DNA from: Candolleomyces eurysporus
Lineage: Eukaryota; Basidiomycota; Agaricomycetes; Agaricales; Psathyrellaceae
Length of the DNA: 64,000 bases
Reading direction: 5' to 3'
Assembly: GCA_027579435.1 (NCBI GenBank)
Contig: JANBPK010001040.1
Location: forward strand, 62,001 to 126,000
Shown here: piece by piece, positions 10,965-22,755 of the stretch
Layout: each line of letters starts with the position of its first letter
Position numbering within the stretch: the stretch's first letter is position 1
Notes under the pieces: model-generated
Told to the model about the DNA's origin: nothing
Seen by the model: the letters and a program-made list of their open reading frames with translations, nothing else
Database searches by the model: none
Made by a program: the position numbers and the translations under genes

Positions 10965-13900
10965 ATGAGCTCCAACGAAAAAGAGCGAGGGCCTGATGAC
11001 ATTCAGGTTGAGCCCTCAAAACCTGATGAACCCAAGAAGAGGGAGTACAAGGATTTCGGTCATGACGAAGAGGAGGCCACCCGTATGTTTTCCCCCTCTC
11101 CGTCTCGTCGTCGCTGTCGTGCTAAAGGCGTCTCGCAGACGCAAAGGTGGACATGGCTACCGTACGTCTCGTCGCCCCCTGAGCTCTCAGCCCCCGTCCT
11201 GACAGTTTTCTCAGATCGAACTCACCGCCGAAGACTTGTACGACAAGGAAAAGGTCGACCTTGAGACCATCGTTATCGACGATGTCTTCAAGCTCCTCCA
11301 GTGCGACGACAATGGTCTTGCTCAGAATGAGGCTGAGCGCCGTCTCGAACTCTTTGGCCCCAACAAGCTAGAGTCGGAAGAGCAGAATGCCTTCCTTCAG
11401 GCGCGTTCCCGTTTTCTCTCGTCCCGATTCCCTATCTAACTTGCCCCCAGTTCCTCTCATTCATGTGGAATCCTTTGTCCTGGGTCATGGAAGCCGCCGC
11501 CCTCGTCGCCATCGCTCTCTCCAATGGTCAAGGTCAACCTCCGGACTGGCCCGACTTTGTGGGTATCGTCCTCCTCCTGCTCACCAACTCTGCCATCGGT
11601 TTCTACGAAGAACGCAATGCCGGTAACGCTGTCAAGGCCCTCATGGACTCGCTTGCCCCCAAGGCCAAGGTCAAGCGTGACGGTCAATGGAAGGAAATCG
11701 AATCCGCCCACCTCGTCCCCGGCGACATGGTCGCCTTCAAGATTGGTGACGTCGTTCCCGCCGACTGCCGTCTCACTGACGCTATCAACGTCTCTATCGA
11801 CCAAGCCGCGCTTACTGGTGAATCCCTGCCCATCTCCAAGAAGAACGGTGACCAGTGCTTCTCGTATGTTTTTTCCGCCCCTTTTCCAGTTTGCTCCAAC
11901 GCTCATTCTCGTTCAGCGGTTCCACTTGCAAGCAGGGTGAAGCTGAAGGTGTCGTCATCTCCACTGGTGCCAATACTTTCTTCGGTCGCGCCGCCTCCCT
12001 GGTTGGCCAGGATGACGATACCACTGGCCATTTGCAGAAGATTCTTGCCCAAATTGGATCTTTCTGCTTGGTCACTATCGGTATTTTCGTTATCGCCGAG
12101 ATTTTNCGTCTTGTACGCTGGTTTCCGATACCGCTACCGCCGTGGTCTCGACAACATCCTCGTCCTTTTGATTGGTGGAATCCCCATTGCCATGCCCACT
12201 GTCTTGTCCGTCACCCTCGCCGTCGGTGCCCAGCAGCTCGCCAAGTACAAGGCCATCGTCACTCGTATCACCGCAATCGAAGAGTTGGCTGGTGTCACCA
12301 TCCTCTGCTCTGACAAGACCGGTACCCTCACCACCAACAAACTCACCATTGATCGTAATACCATCAAGACCTACGGCCCCTTCTCCGCCGACGACGTTAT
12401 CCTCCTTGCCGCCTATGCTTCTCGTACCGAGAACCAGGACGCCATCGACTCCTCCGTCGTTCAAGCTCTCGGTGACGTTGCTCGCGCTCGTGCTGGCATT
12501 ACCCTCCTCGACTTCAAGCCTTTCAACCCCGTCGACAAGCGAACCGAAATCACTTACCGCGACGAGTCGACTGGCAAGCTCAAGCGTGTCAGCAAGGGTA
12601 TGACCGGTATCATCATCGAGCTTTGCACTCGCAACAAGACCGAAGAGCTCGAGAACCGTCTCGAGGCTGATGTTGAGGAGTACGCTTCCCGTGGTCTCCG
12701 TGCGCTCGCGGTCGCCTATGAAGAAGTTGAAGGTGATGACTTCGAGGCTGAGGGCAACGGTTTCGAGCTTATTGGTCTTCTCGCCATCTTCGATCCTCCC
12801 CGTGACGATACCAAGCAGACCATCGACGATGCGCAAGCTTTGGGTGTCAAGGTCAAGATGGTTACTGGTGATCAGCTCGCTATTGCAAAGGAAACCGGTC
12901 GTCGTCTCGGAATGGGCGATCACATGTACCCCGCCAGGGTTTTGAAGGACGGACCCGCCCCCGGCAGCAAGCACTCCAACCTCGACGAGATGATCATGGA
13001 TGCCGATGGTTTCGCTGGTGTCTTCCCCGAACACAAGTACGAGATCGTCAAGCGCTTGCAAGGTCTTGGCCACCTTTGCGCTATGACTGGTGATGGTGCC
13101 AACGATGCCCCCGCTCTCTCCCGTGCCAACGTCGGTATCGCCGTCGAAGGTGCCACTGACGCCGCTCGTGGTGCTGCCGATATCGTCTTGACTGAGCCTG
13201 GTCTTTCTACTATCGTCCACGCCATCCGTCAATCCCGTATCATCTTCCAGCGTATGCGCAACTACTCCATCTATGCTTGTGCTGTTACCATCCGTATCGT
13301 CGTCTGCTTCGCCATCCTCGCCTTCGCCTACAAGTTCGACTTCCCTCCCTTCATGATTCTTATCATTGCCTTGTTGAACGACGGAACTATCATGACCCTC
13401 TCCGTTGACCGTGTCTTGCCTTCCATGCACCCGGATAGCTGGGACTTGGCTGAGATCTTCGCCTACGCTGTTGCGTATGGCTTGTACCTCACCGCCTCTA
13501 CGTATGTTAATCCCTTTCTATCATCCAAGTATCTTTATCCTGACCTCATGCTACAGTGTTGCGCTCGTCTGCATCATCATGGAGACTACATTCTTCCAGG
13601 ACAAGTTTGGCGTTTCTCTCGAGGGTGTCCCCCCCTATCCAGGCCAACGATCGTCAGCTTCACATGGTTGTATACCTCCAGGTTGCCATCATCTCACAAG
13701 CCCTCATCTTCGTCACTCGTTCGCATGGATTCTTCTTCATGGAGAGGCCTTCCACCGCTCTGGTCGTTGCTTTCTGCATTGCTCAGCTCATCTCATCCAT
13801 TATCGCTGCGTACGGCAACTGGGGCTTCACCAAGATTCAGGCTATCAGCGGAGGCTGGATTGGTATTGTCTGGGTCTGGGTATGTATCGACTTTCTCCAG

Positions 13901-14263
13901 CGTTGCGTTCGTGGTGTCTAATCATGCTCATTTTCACAGAACATCATCTGGTTCATTCCTCTCGACTGGATCAAGTTCGCCATGAAGGCCACTGTCATCA
14001 AGTCCTTGCGCAAGCGTCACGAGGCCAAGCTCGCACGGGAAGTCGCATCTGGAGTTCCTCTTACCCGCACCCAGTCGCGTGCCGCTTCCATCCACGAGTC
14101 GCTCTACTCTAACCGTGTCTCGTTCATCAAGCGGGCAGCAAGGAAGGTTGGCTTCGGTCGTGTCAACGTCCACGTCAAGCCCGAGGAGTTGCAGCGCTTC
14201 AGCTCCATCCAGGCCCAGAGAGTGGGTGCCACCTTGGCCAGGAACCCAAGTCGAACGGCTTGA
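10965..14263 (+). CDS. PMA1: Plasma-membrane H+-ATPase (P3A-type, 7 exons)
   Basis: Pumps protons out of the cell using ATP and sets the membrane potential that drives nutrient uptake. Exons: 10965-11082, 11139-11161, 11215-11400, 11451-11863, 11917-13501, 13557-13879, 13940-14263, giving about 989 aa. Visible family marks are LTGESLPI in the actuator region, the phosphorylation motif DKTGT (Asp about residue 379, codon 12312), KMVTGD and TGDGANDAP. The membrane segments and a basic C-terminal tail containing RTQSRAAS, where yeast Pma1 is autoinhibited, are present. Exon 2 is only 23 nt. Intron 3 starts with GC, not GT. Two single-base problems break the raw frame: the N at 12106 acts as an extra base, and the C run at 13629-13635 has one C too many for the conserved GVPPIQ. 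Both sit in homopolymers and look like sequencing errors, so I treat the gene as functional. Confidence 0.95.
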
Positions 14264-16939
14264 GTGGGAGGCTGAATTGGTCTTGACCCTCGAAATCCAG
14301 AAGAAGTCAATTTGTATTATCCCCTACCTTGTATCCTTCCTCTTCTCCTCGCCGTGCACAGCTTCCTTCGTACCCATTCCCCTTTGCAAGTTGTCGCTCC
14401 CTCCCCGTTGGCTCTGTCGGTGTCGTCATCGTTGACCTCTCTTCGTCGCCATTTGCGCACACATACCTCTACTACCTCTTTGCGCTCCCTCTTTCTTCGT
14501 GCCGAAACGCCTCGCATACCACATACATACGCATTTGCATCACGCCGCATCCTGTTCGACTCTAGCATTCATACCACCTCAAGGATGTCGAACAACCTCA
14601 AATAATTCATTAATGCCACCTTGCATAGAAGCAGATATCAACCATTCTTGTTTGTTTCAACTCCTGTTTTTGTTCACAGATCTAATAATGGAGGATGAAA
14701 TGTGGACCAACTCGTTGTTATTTTTGAGGAACCCTTGTTTAGCGGTGTGTTATTTGTGGTGAGGGCGGGGAAGAGGAAGGTGGCGATGACGAAGATGGAC
14801 TACCGGCTAGCGACACGACTTTCTCCCAACCTTCTCCCTTTCTCTGCACGACGCCGACGCTTTGTTCAAAATATACCAAAGTTCTTTTGGTTGGATCTTT
14901 ATGCTTTTACGTACTGGATTGCCATGGTCTTTTCTTATTTCTTTCTCTTCTTACGCATGTCCACGTTTTTCATGTTCCTTCTCCTTGGTTCTATTCTCGC
15001 ATTGGTCGCTCGGTCGACCAGCTCAAAAGCCATACGCGCGGTCATCGTCCCTCGATCGTCGTTGATATCCTTCCTCCGTGCCCTTTTCACGTTCCTCATG
15101 ATCCTTCTTACTTGGTTAGCTTTACGACCAATTCTACGTACGTAGCTACTTCCCAATCCTCTAGATGTTGTTGTCCTCATGCATGTTTCGATAATAAAAA
15201 CAATAAATACACCTTTCGATATTCCTTCTGGAGGCCTACGGAGTTCCTTTGAGCTCGAGCCCTCGAGCCAAGGGGGTCTTGAGTCTTGTATCAGTGAGTC
15301 ACATCACAGTGCGGGGTCTGTTATCTGGAATGGGGGAAGGGGTTTCGTTGTTGGTCGTCGGTCACATTGACGAGTAGATGCATATAGTATGTAGATAGAT
15401 CTGCTTCTTGCGACGACCCCACATCTATGGTATGTACACGTTTTGTTGGACTGAGATCGGGTAGGGAGGTCTTATGACCGCCACTGTTGTCCGTTATCCT
15501 CCTATCGCGTGGCATTGGGAGGCCGTAGAGTGGATCAGTTTTCGCCACCGGATGGACTCGGGGAGGAGGGTGGTGGCTTTTTTNAATTTCGGTGCGTTGA
15601 AGAACGTCGTTTTTNCGTGGTTCTTGTCCTAAGAGGAGGAACGCTCCTGTCATCGGTATGCATCTCTGTGGCACGCTCACCGATATAAGTCCTTTCGCTC
15701 GAGTTCCCCAACGTTTTTTTNCTTGGCGTACTTGGTTTTTGCACCCCCACATGTGTGATTGGGCGGTTGGAGGGTTGTTGGGAAGTTGCCCGTCTGACGA
15801 CATTATCACTGCGAGGTCCCCCCTCTTCCCCATCCCCAGTGCTTCTTCGAGGAATTTCTGTTCTGTGCATGTGCACAAGACCCCCCGCCTGCCCCGCCTG
15901 CCTCCACTGGGCTGTCCGGAGCGAACCTCCGAACATCTCAGTGTGGGTTCATGATGAGATACCGCCGGTGTGCACAATGCCAAGCGGATGAGCTTGACCA
16001 AGTTATATGAGTAGATAAACTGAAATGTGCAGATAAGGCTTCCTCGGACTCGGGTTTCTTCTTTTCTGGAATTTTTGAACCTCTTTTTCCGAAATTCTGG
16101 GGCCTTTGGAAGCCTTTGGATTGACACCCTCGGACACGAGGACGGGTATTACTTTTGTGCCCTCGTATAGGTCCGAGGGGTAACATGAGACCACTCTTCG
16201 AAGACCTCGCTTCAACTACTGACGCAGATAAGCAGCTCTAAAGTGTTCTGAAATCGTCTTTCTCCGATAGGCTACTAGGAGTTAGGAGACCGCGTTTGGG
16301 TCGTACGACATTTTTCTGAGAGACACCCCCGCATTCCCTGGTGACTGCAGCCGCTCCGCTATCCATCTTCGGAGTTCCTTGACTAGTACGAACTTGTCGG
16401 TGCTTGGCGTCAGGGACTTGGCGGTCTTCCATCGTCATGGGTTTTCGTCTCGTGTGCAGGAGAGCTGGGTTGGTCCATTTGTCCTTCGATCGCGGTTATA
16501 CTTTCTCTCCTCTCTGACACTGTGCGGGGGCCCCGGAGCGTGGGGCTGACGGTTGTCAATACCACGGGCAAGGCTAGCCGATGGAGGAGCCTACTTATCG
16601 GCGGAATGGGGATGTAGGGTGCAAGCTGACCTACACGAGTTCAAGTGATCTAGTACGGTAATTTGAACTGGGTGTGCGCAGGATATCAACGAAAAGAAAA
16701 GTATCATATCCCTAGTCCAAGTGGCAAAGGGGTACTCCAAGCGATTCGGGGTTGCCGCAATTGGAAAACAGGCTTCCATGTATATACTTTGTCAGGAGAT
16801 GTGGGACGAAAGGTTTTCACGAGCAGTGTATCTCTGAGCAGAAACAGAAAGTTATTGTACATTTTTCCATAGAACAGATAGGTTATCATCTACCCCGAGC
16901 CAGATTCCTACATAGCACATCGTAACTAACACACCACGA
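14264..16939. other. Intergenic, no gene supported
   Basis: This is 2.7 kb between the ends of the proton ATPase and annexin genes, which converge. Pyrimidine-rich DNA follows PMA1. A hydrophobic frame at 14702-15145 and a minus frame at 15321-16127 crossing three Ns (15584, 15615, 15721) show no family signal and read like translated low-complexity DNA. Confidence 0.5.
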
Positions 16940-18369
16940 TCAGGTAGGGTAGGAAGTGTGCAAAATCAGCATCAAGATGTCCTTGTACCCGCCACTCGTA
17001 TCGCTCTTGATCCTCTTCGCCAGCGTCGTGCCATACTTCTTTTCATACGCCTCTTTAATTGCATGGAGTCGACGAGGATCCCAGCTGGCCCTGGTTAACC
17101 TGTACATCAAGTCGCCATCGCGGGTGCCCCAGCCTTTCATCGTCGCTTCGAGTAACTTGGCGTCGCGCCAGATGCTCCCGTCATGGCCTTTCTTGGGCTT
17201 TATGCCTTGGATCATGTACAGAATGGCGTCTGACATCCCGTCTTTGGTCCCGCTGGTGAGGGGTGGCAGAAGATAGATTATAAACCATAGCCTCAATAGA
17301 GGGAAGTGGTAGGAATGGAAGAACTTACAGCGTATTCTTAACTGCCTTCTTCAGCTTCTTGTGTTTATGCTCAAACTCGGCGATGACAGCGGCTATGTGT
17401 GGGTACGGTCTCTCCACGAATATTTCGAAATAAGGTCTGTCATCCCCTGTGTCCTCTGCCTTGACGAGGGACTCGACATCTTGGGAAACGAGAGATGAGA
17501 TGACGGATATGTTGTCTGGTGGGCGCTGAACTTGGATTGCTTTCGCACAGACTGAATGAGTTATAGGGACGAGTCAAGTTTCGCCGATGTCAGTGAGGAA
17601 GAAGTGTCAGGATATTGAGGAGGAGACGTACGTCTTCTGACTCGAAGGGAAATAGTATCGTCAGTCAAGATATCTTCAGCCAGATCGTCACCAAACATGT
17701 TCTTGTACCCCTCGCTCAAGATTTGTAATTCGTCGGATGGACGATGCAATGTAAGTTCGATGAGTAGCATTTCGCCTCTACGAAATGCGCGATCAGACTA
17801 ACCGTTTCATGGAAAGAGCTCGACGAAGTAATGATGCTCACTTTCCGACTAGGTTCTTTGCAAGTACCACATCATAATCTAAGGGCCCGAGGAAGATTCC
17901 ATCGATGGCTCGGCCTCTGCCACAGATATTAGTGGTCAACAACGTGGCTATTCGAGCAAGAGGATTGTCAATGAACACTCACTCTTTGCTTTCGCCGCCC
18001 AAAATATCTTCAATTTTATCTCCAGACGTCTTAGTGATGTAGTCCCTGAGCGCATCCCTCTGTGCAAGTGTCATGCTCAAAAGCATGCGCGCCTCTGTCA
18101 ATGGGTAGACGTAGACAAGTGAGAGAACAGTCAGCGAGACTATATCCCGACGAAGAATTTATTTTGCGATTACCGTCAATGATAAAGGCATCTTTATCCA
18201 TCCACTGGTCATAATGTGCTTTCGGGTCGTACCCAGGCACTGTCCGCTGCCCCGGTTTCCCAGCGGGCGAAGCAGGATCGACGATGAGCGCTCCTAGATA
18301 TTTGACCATCGGTTTGGGGCCTGGATAATTCGGATAGCCGTGAGCAGGTGAAGGGAAGTTCGACATCAT
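16940..18369 (-). CDS. Annexin (6 exons)
   Basis: A calcium-dependent phospholipid-binding protein acting at membranes. Exons (high to low): 18369-18174, 18094-17983, 17916-17842, 17777-17632, 17551-17329, 17252-16940. Every junction is in phase and gives 354 aa. The first ~50 residues are rich in Pro, Gly and Tyr (PSPAHGYPNYPGPKP), as in many fungal annexins. Four annexin-type repeats follow. Repeat 2 has ELTLHRPSDELQILSEGY, repeat 3 FVERPYPHIAAVIAEF, and repeat 4 GTKDGMSDAILYMI followed by the calcium-loop motif GWGTRDGDL. Repeat 1 keeps only its second half clearly. The ATG at 18369 was chosen because a TATA box lies 76 nt upstream and the frame has no other start. Confidence 0.9.
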
Positions 18370-18444
18370 CTCAACAAATGCTGAGCCACGAGTCAGGGAG
18401 ATGTGATAGTAAGCTTGAAGGGGGGTGAGTGAAATCAGAGGACC

Positions 18445-18452
18445 TTTATATA
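18445..18452 (-). promoter_or_regulatory. TATA box of the annexin gene
   Basis: The minus strand reads TATATAAA, 76 nt upstream of the proposed ATG at 18369, a spacing that fits a short 5' leader. Confidence 0.65.
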
Positions 18453-18459
18453 GGGTCAA

Positions 18460-19776
18460 ATGCCGTGTGGGCTCACAAAATCATTGTGGACTCATGTATG
18501 CAGCAAACCTTGACAAATGAGGCATTGACACAGCAATGCACGCCCACAGTGGCTATGTCGGGTGAAGGCGAAAGCAATGAATGCACCGTAATGAACGGAA
18601 CCATGATTAGCGAAGGTATTAATTTGAGCTGTCCTCGGAGGAATGGGCGTTCAAGGGAATTGAAGGCTCTGAAGAGAGCGGTAGAACAGGGAAGTTTGAC
18701 CTCTATGACCATAGAGCACGCTGTCAACAGAGGAACTAGGGGCATAATCTGCTAATTTTAGAGATTTCGACGCCTTCGCCATTTTTTCTGTGAGGGATCA
18801 AATGGCGCTAGGAGAGGGAAAGAAGATCGTTTTACAGTACAGACCTTGTACGTTACAATTCCTTCTCAAAGATCAAAGATCCAATCGCAGCGAGCTCCCG
18901 CAGTTTGCTGCCCACCCATCGGTAACACTGATTTCTGCAAGAGAGTTGTTGGACGCCGCTTAGAGACATTGTTTTGTGTGGTCGTGTGTGGCAACGGCTT
19001 TGCGTCTGCCGGCTTGGCGGCCTGACGATCCGACCATACGTCCGTTGACCTTCCCCTCACGGACGTCCTTCTAAGCTTTGGAGACTTTTCCTTCGGGTTA
19101 TGAGTATCGAAAAACACATTTTTGTCTTCTAGCAGCCCAGGGACGCTTTCTTCAGCTTAATCGGCGGCCATGGCTGTTCGACGCTTTCCCCGACTCGTAG
19201 GTGCCTAATGACGCTTCCTTCGACCCAGCGTTCAACGATACACCTCTCTTAGGCGATAATATCCCTTATCCTTACTGGGAATGCCTATGAGTCGGGTTTG
19301 CAATGTGATACATCAAGGAAATAGCGAGGCAATGGGAACATTCTCGGCTGCCTAGTGCGTGGGTCGATCTCCACTTTTCCGACCATGGTCTACCATGGTC
19401 CGTCGTTCTTTTGATGAACGAACTTTGCTCAGTGGCAAGCTCCACTCGGAACTCTTCGAAATGGCTTGGATTCCATCTTCTTCTCTGTCTAAAGATGTGA
19501 TCAGCTGGGGTTCTCGGTAGAGATATGCCGGCAGGAAAGATCTCGTTGGCCAGTCACGATAGTCTTTCTGCGCAAATCATGGAGGATGCTCGGTTGCATG
19601 TGGCAACACATCACGTCGAGGAACGTCCGAGATGCCGGACTCTCAATGGCAAGGTTTTAGAACGCAACCTTTCTTCGCGTCTTATATGAAGCTCGATTCG
19701 CCACCGTGAGGCTTTTTCGTTCTTCCCACCTTTCAGATATCTCCTTCCTTCCATCTCACGTTAGGAGAACGCACCC
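18460..19776. repeat. 5' flank of DUF6534 unit A
   Basis: No gene was seen. Parts recur upstream of the other DUF6534 copies: a CCATGGTCCGTCGTT..TTTGATGAAC block near 19388-19420, a block containing CTTTCTTCGCGTC near 19668-19685, and CACGTTAGGAGAACGC just before the ATG. The flank therefore belongs to the duplicated unit and probably carries its promoter. Confidence 0.6.
18972..18992 (+). repeat. 21-nt recurring element, copy 1
   Basis: TTTTGTGTGGTCGTGTGTGG plus C. Near-identical copies lie at 22106-22126 and 26727-26747, all on the plus strand although the neighbouring genes point in different directions. Confidence 0.6.
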
Positions 19777-21689
19777 ATGAACCTCAATCCTAACCCGGCG
19801 TTAGGATGTAGCCCGGCATTTGATTTAGGACCGTATACTGGAGCAGTGCTCCTTGGAACATTCATTTCTTTGGCGTTGTGGGGTGCGTCACTGTTCGATG
19901 GAGTGTTAATTTATCTCACCTTTTTTGGCCGGATAGGTATCGCGACCATGCAATTGTGTGTATTAGGAGACTCGTACTTCGCATCATACTCTGGGTACTA
20001 AACGAGATCTTCAGCATCCTTTTCTTCGCTAGGTCTGTCCAGTTCAGGATGATAGATGAGCCCTCGTATTGACTGGATGGGTGATAAAGTAAACACCCCG
20101 GCGATTCCTGGCGCTTGAAGTCATTGGTAGTCTGGGTGTGGTGAGTTCACTGCGGCCCTTCGGTCTCAGAGAACGGGCGACTCAATTACCACAATGTAGG
20201 GTAATGGACACCGTTCACAAGTGCCTTATAATGGCAGGAAGTACGTGACCGGGCCCCTCGAACGTAACAATGGGGTTTTGACATTGTTGCTCAGACTACA
20301 AGGATATAGTGAGCGGCAAAGCCATGAACCCTACAGGTCCAAATCGGTGAGCATGGCCTTCGCACGCTACACAGTTAATCGGGTCGCTCACCGACATGTC
20401 CTGTCTCAGCATGATGATTGTAAGCCCTCAATTCGTCGTGAGGGAGCGCTCATAAATATTGACATACTGTAGGTGACGCAAGCTTTTACAGTGAGTGACC
20501 TGGTACCTGGATATTTTTCTTGCCTCACACAATCGCGAACTCAGAGCTTGGTCGCCGTTCCTGTTCAAGTCTTCTTCGTGTATCGAATCTGGAGGTGTAA
20601 GTGTCAACCCCTCCATTCTTTCTCAACGTCCGTTCACCAGATCCGTTGCAACATAGTTGCGAATCGCGTGCGATGGCTGTTTATCGTTCCTCTGGTCCGT
20701 CCTAGCATTTCTCGGCAAATGGAGCTCATCGCTTATCATTCCTCTGAAGGCTCCATGCATCGTCTTCCTTTTTGGTGAGCCCGAGCCATATTCCTGTTTT
20801 CCCTTATGCAGGTCTAAAATGAGCATCATAGTCATGGGATTCGTCCTTACCGCCGTCAACTGGATACGACACGACGACCCTAACGCAATCCCAAGGTCGA
20901 CCATGCTGGTACGCCCACTCTCACCATATCCTGATCAAGCAATTATGCCAAGCTGATTCTTCTGGAAAAGGCATTAATCGTGGCTAATATGACAGTCACA
21001 GCAGCGGTCGACGTCCTGCTTGCCGTTGGACTCTGCGCGGTCCTCTGGCGCACCTACCTCGAGGTCGTAAGCGGGATAGCTGGAGTTAAATCGTACGTAC
21101 ATACATTCTCTTCATCCCTTAACTTGATTGTCTAAATTTTCGCTTTTCGCTCAGTGGAGCTGCAATTGTTCAGCGCATCGTACTGCTTACAATCAACACG
21201 GGTATCTGGACCGCTCTGTTTGCCGTTCTTACAATGGCCACGGTATGTGCACCATCCCACACCTTCACTCTAAAAACTCACCTTCAATGATGAATAATTA
21301 CATGAAAAAACGCATACTAGTCCATCAAGTACCCGCAAAACCTGATTCACGTTGCAATCTGTTTTATCATCTCCCCGGTGTACGTCAACACGCTCCTTGC
21401 CAATCTGAACGCCCGGACACCCATCCGCGAAGGCACCGATGAGGCTCTTGAGTTCGACAAATCTGAAGTTTCATCGGGAAGAATTAGTAGTATCAGAATT
21501 CGTTCGGTGGGCTTGGTTGCTTTGATTTATTTCGCGGTCTTACCCTCTGACAACTTCCCTGCTTAGAATCGAATCCCTACGCTCACAGGTTCAAGAATCT
21601 CGACAGGGGATGGAAATTTGCAGATCATCATTGAGAGCACGAGGTATTGCAATGGTGACGACATCTCTAAGAAACAGTTTCAAGTATAA
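19777..21689 (+). CDS. DUF6534 seven-helix membrane protein, copy A (intact, 15 exons)
   Basis: Exons: 19777-19882, 19937-19955, 20015-20032, 20090-20140, 20200-20240, 20295-20346, 20410-20419, 20473-20490, 20545-20596, 20657-20774, 20824-20908, 20971-21092, 21155-21242, 21321-21506, 21567-21689. All phases agree and give 362 aa without a stop. The order of features matches basidiomycete DUF6534 proteins: DLGPYTGAVLLGTF, DSWRLKSLVVWVW-type, MDTVHKCL, QVFFVYRIWR. The domain itself (about residues 190-285) has AAVDVLLAVGLCAVLW, VLLTINTGIWTALF and SPVYVNTLLANLNAR. Predicted to be an integral membrane protein of unknown function. The C-tail after NLNAR is hydrophilic. Exons of 10, 18, 18 and 19 nt are unusual but are placed identically in every copy, which supports them. 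Confidence 0.85.
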
Positions 21690-22755
21690 AGACACAAGTT
21701 GAAGTCGATCCCACTTTCCCGCTGAACTCTGGTTGCGTGTTTGTATACCGATGAGCACTCCAATCATCAGAACATTGTTTTGATCAACATCTTCGTGACC
21801 GTCCCTTCCTTCTTGATATCTGCGGAACGACATCGACGAGGAGGTGCTTCCTTTACTGGGTATAAACATCAAGACATTGAATATTGAGATTTAATCAATT
21901 TTTTTCTGATTTTATGAGCTGATTTCGAATTCGAAGGAGTCCGTGTTCGGCTTGCAGACTGAGGTTTGTAGCTTTCTCTATCCCTAGTGTTTCAGGCGGC
22001 ACATTTTTTGCCACATGGGCGGAATGAACTGTGGGGCGAAGGGGTTCCTAGGAGGTGAATCAATGATTGAACTAAAACGCGAATCTTGAGGTTGCAGTGA
22101 CGACATTTTGTGTGGTCTTGTGTGGCGAGCTCAGCAGTGCAGAACCTTTCTCGTTGTGGATTGTTTCCGAGCAGTGACGTCGCTATCCACTTAGAAGCGT
22201 TCGACAATGCTCTGGACGGTTTCTTCGATCTATAGGTGTTCAAAAAACTTGTTTCCCAGGCGTTCAACAACGTTTTCTGCGACTCGATTGACTGACAAGG
22301 CTGCCATGTTGGACACTTTTCTCAACTCGTAGATGCCCTACGACGCTTTCTTGGAACCCCCACGTTCAGCGGCACGCATTTCTAAGGCGTGAACATACCC
22401 TGTATTTGTTCCAGATGTCTATCGGTCGGCCGCCGCGATGCAAGTATCGGGAATGGCCAGGTAATGGGAACTTCCTTGACTGCTTGGCGTTCTTCTGTCT
22501 ATGAGCGTCGTTCTTTGATGAACAAACCTTACTTGACGGCTCGAGTTTCATCTTATTCTTCGTTAAAGGATGCGATTTCCCGGAAGTTCGTGGAGGAGAT
22601 ACGTAGGCAGGAAAGATTTCATTAATCCGAAGGGCCAGGGCCAGGGCACAGCTTTAGAACATGACCTTTCTTCGCGTCGTATATGAGCCTAATTCGCCGC
22701 TTCTTTGCTCTCCCACCTTTAATATCTTTTCTCCTACTCCAGTTCACACACGGCT
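21690..22755. repeat. 3' flank of unit A and 5' flank of unit B
   Basis: No gene. The 3' part of unit A (motif near 21945, GTGTTCGGCTTGCAG) recurs after copy B near 24965 and inverted near 26810-26830. The 5' part of unit B (GACAATGCTCTGGACGGTTT near 22204, TTTGATGAACAAACC near 22514) recurs upstream of copies C and D. This shows duplication of whole ~3-kb units. Confidence 0.6.
22106..22126 (+). repeat. 21-nt recurring element, copy 2
   Basis: TTTTGTGTGGTCTTGTGTGG plus C. It differs from the copy at 18972 by one base and is identical to the one at 26727. Confidence 0.6.

Noticed and set aside
14702..15145. Hydrophobic plus-strand frame of about 147 codons
   Set aside because: No ATG near its start. 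The hydrophobicity follows from pyrimidine-rich DNA, and there is no family match.
15321..16127. Minus-strand frame of 268 codons after the PMA1 gene
   Set aside because: It crosses three Ns in homopolymers, has random-looking composition and shows no conserved segment.
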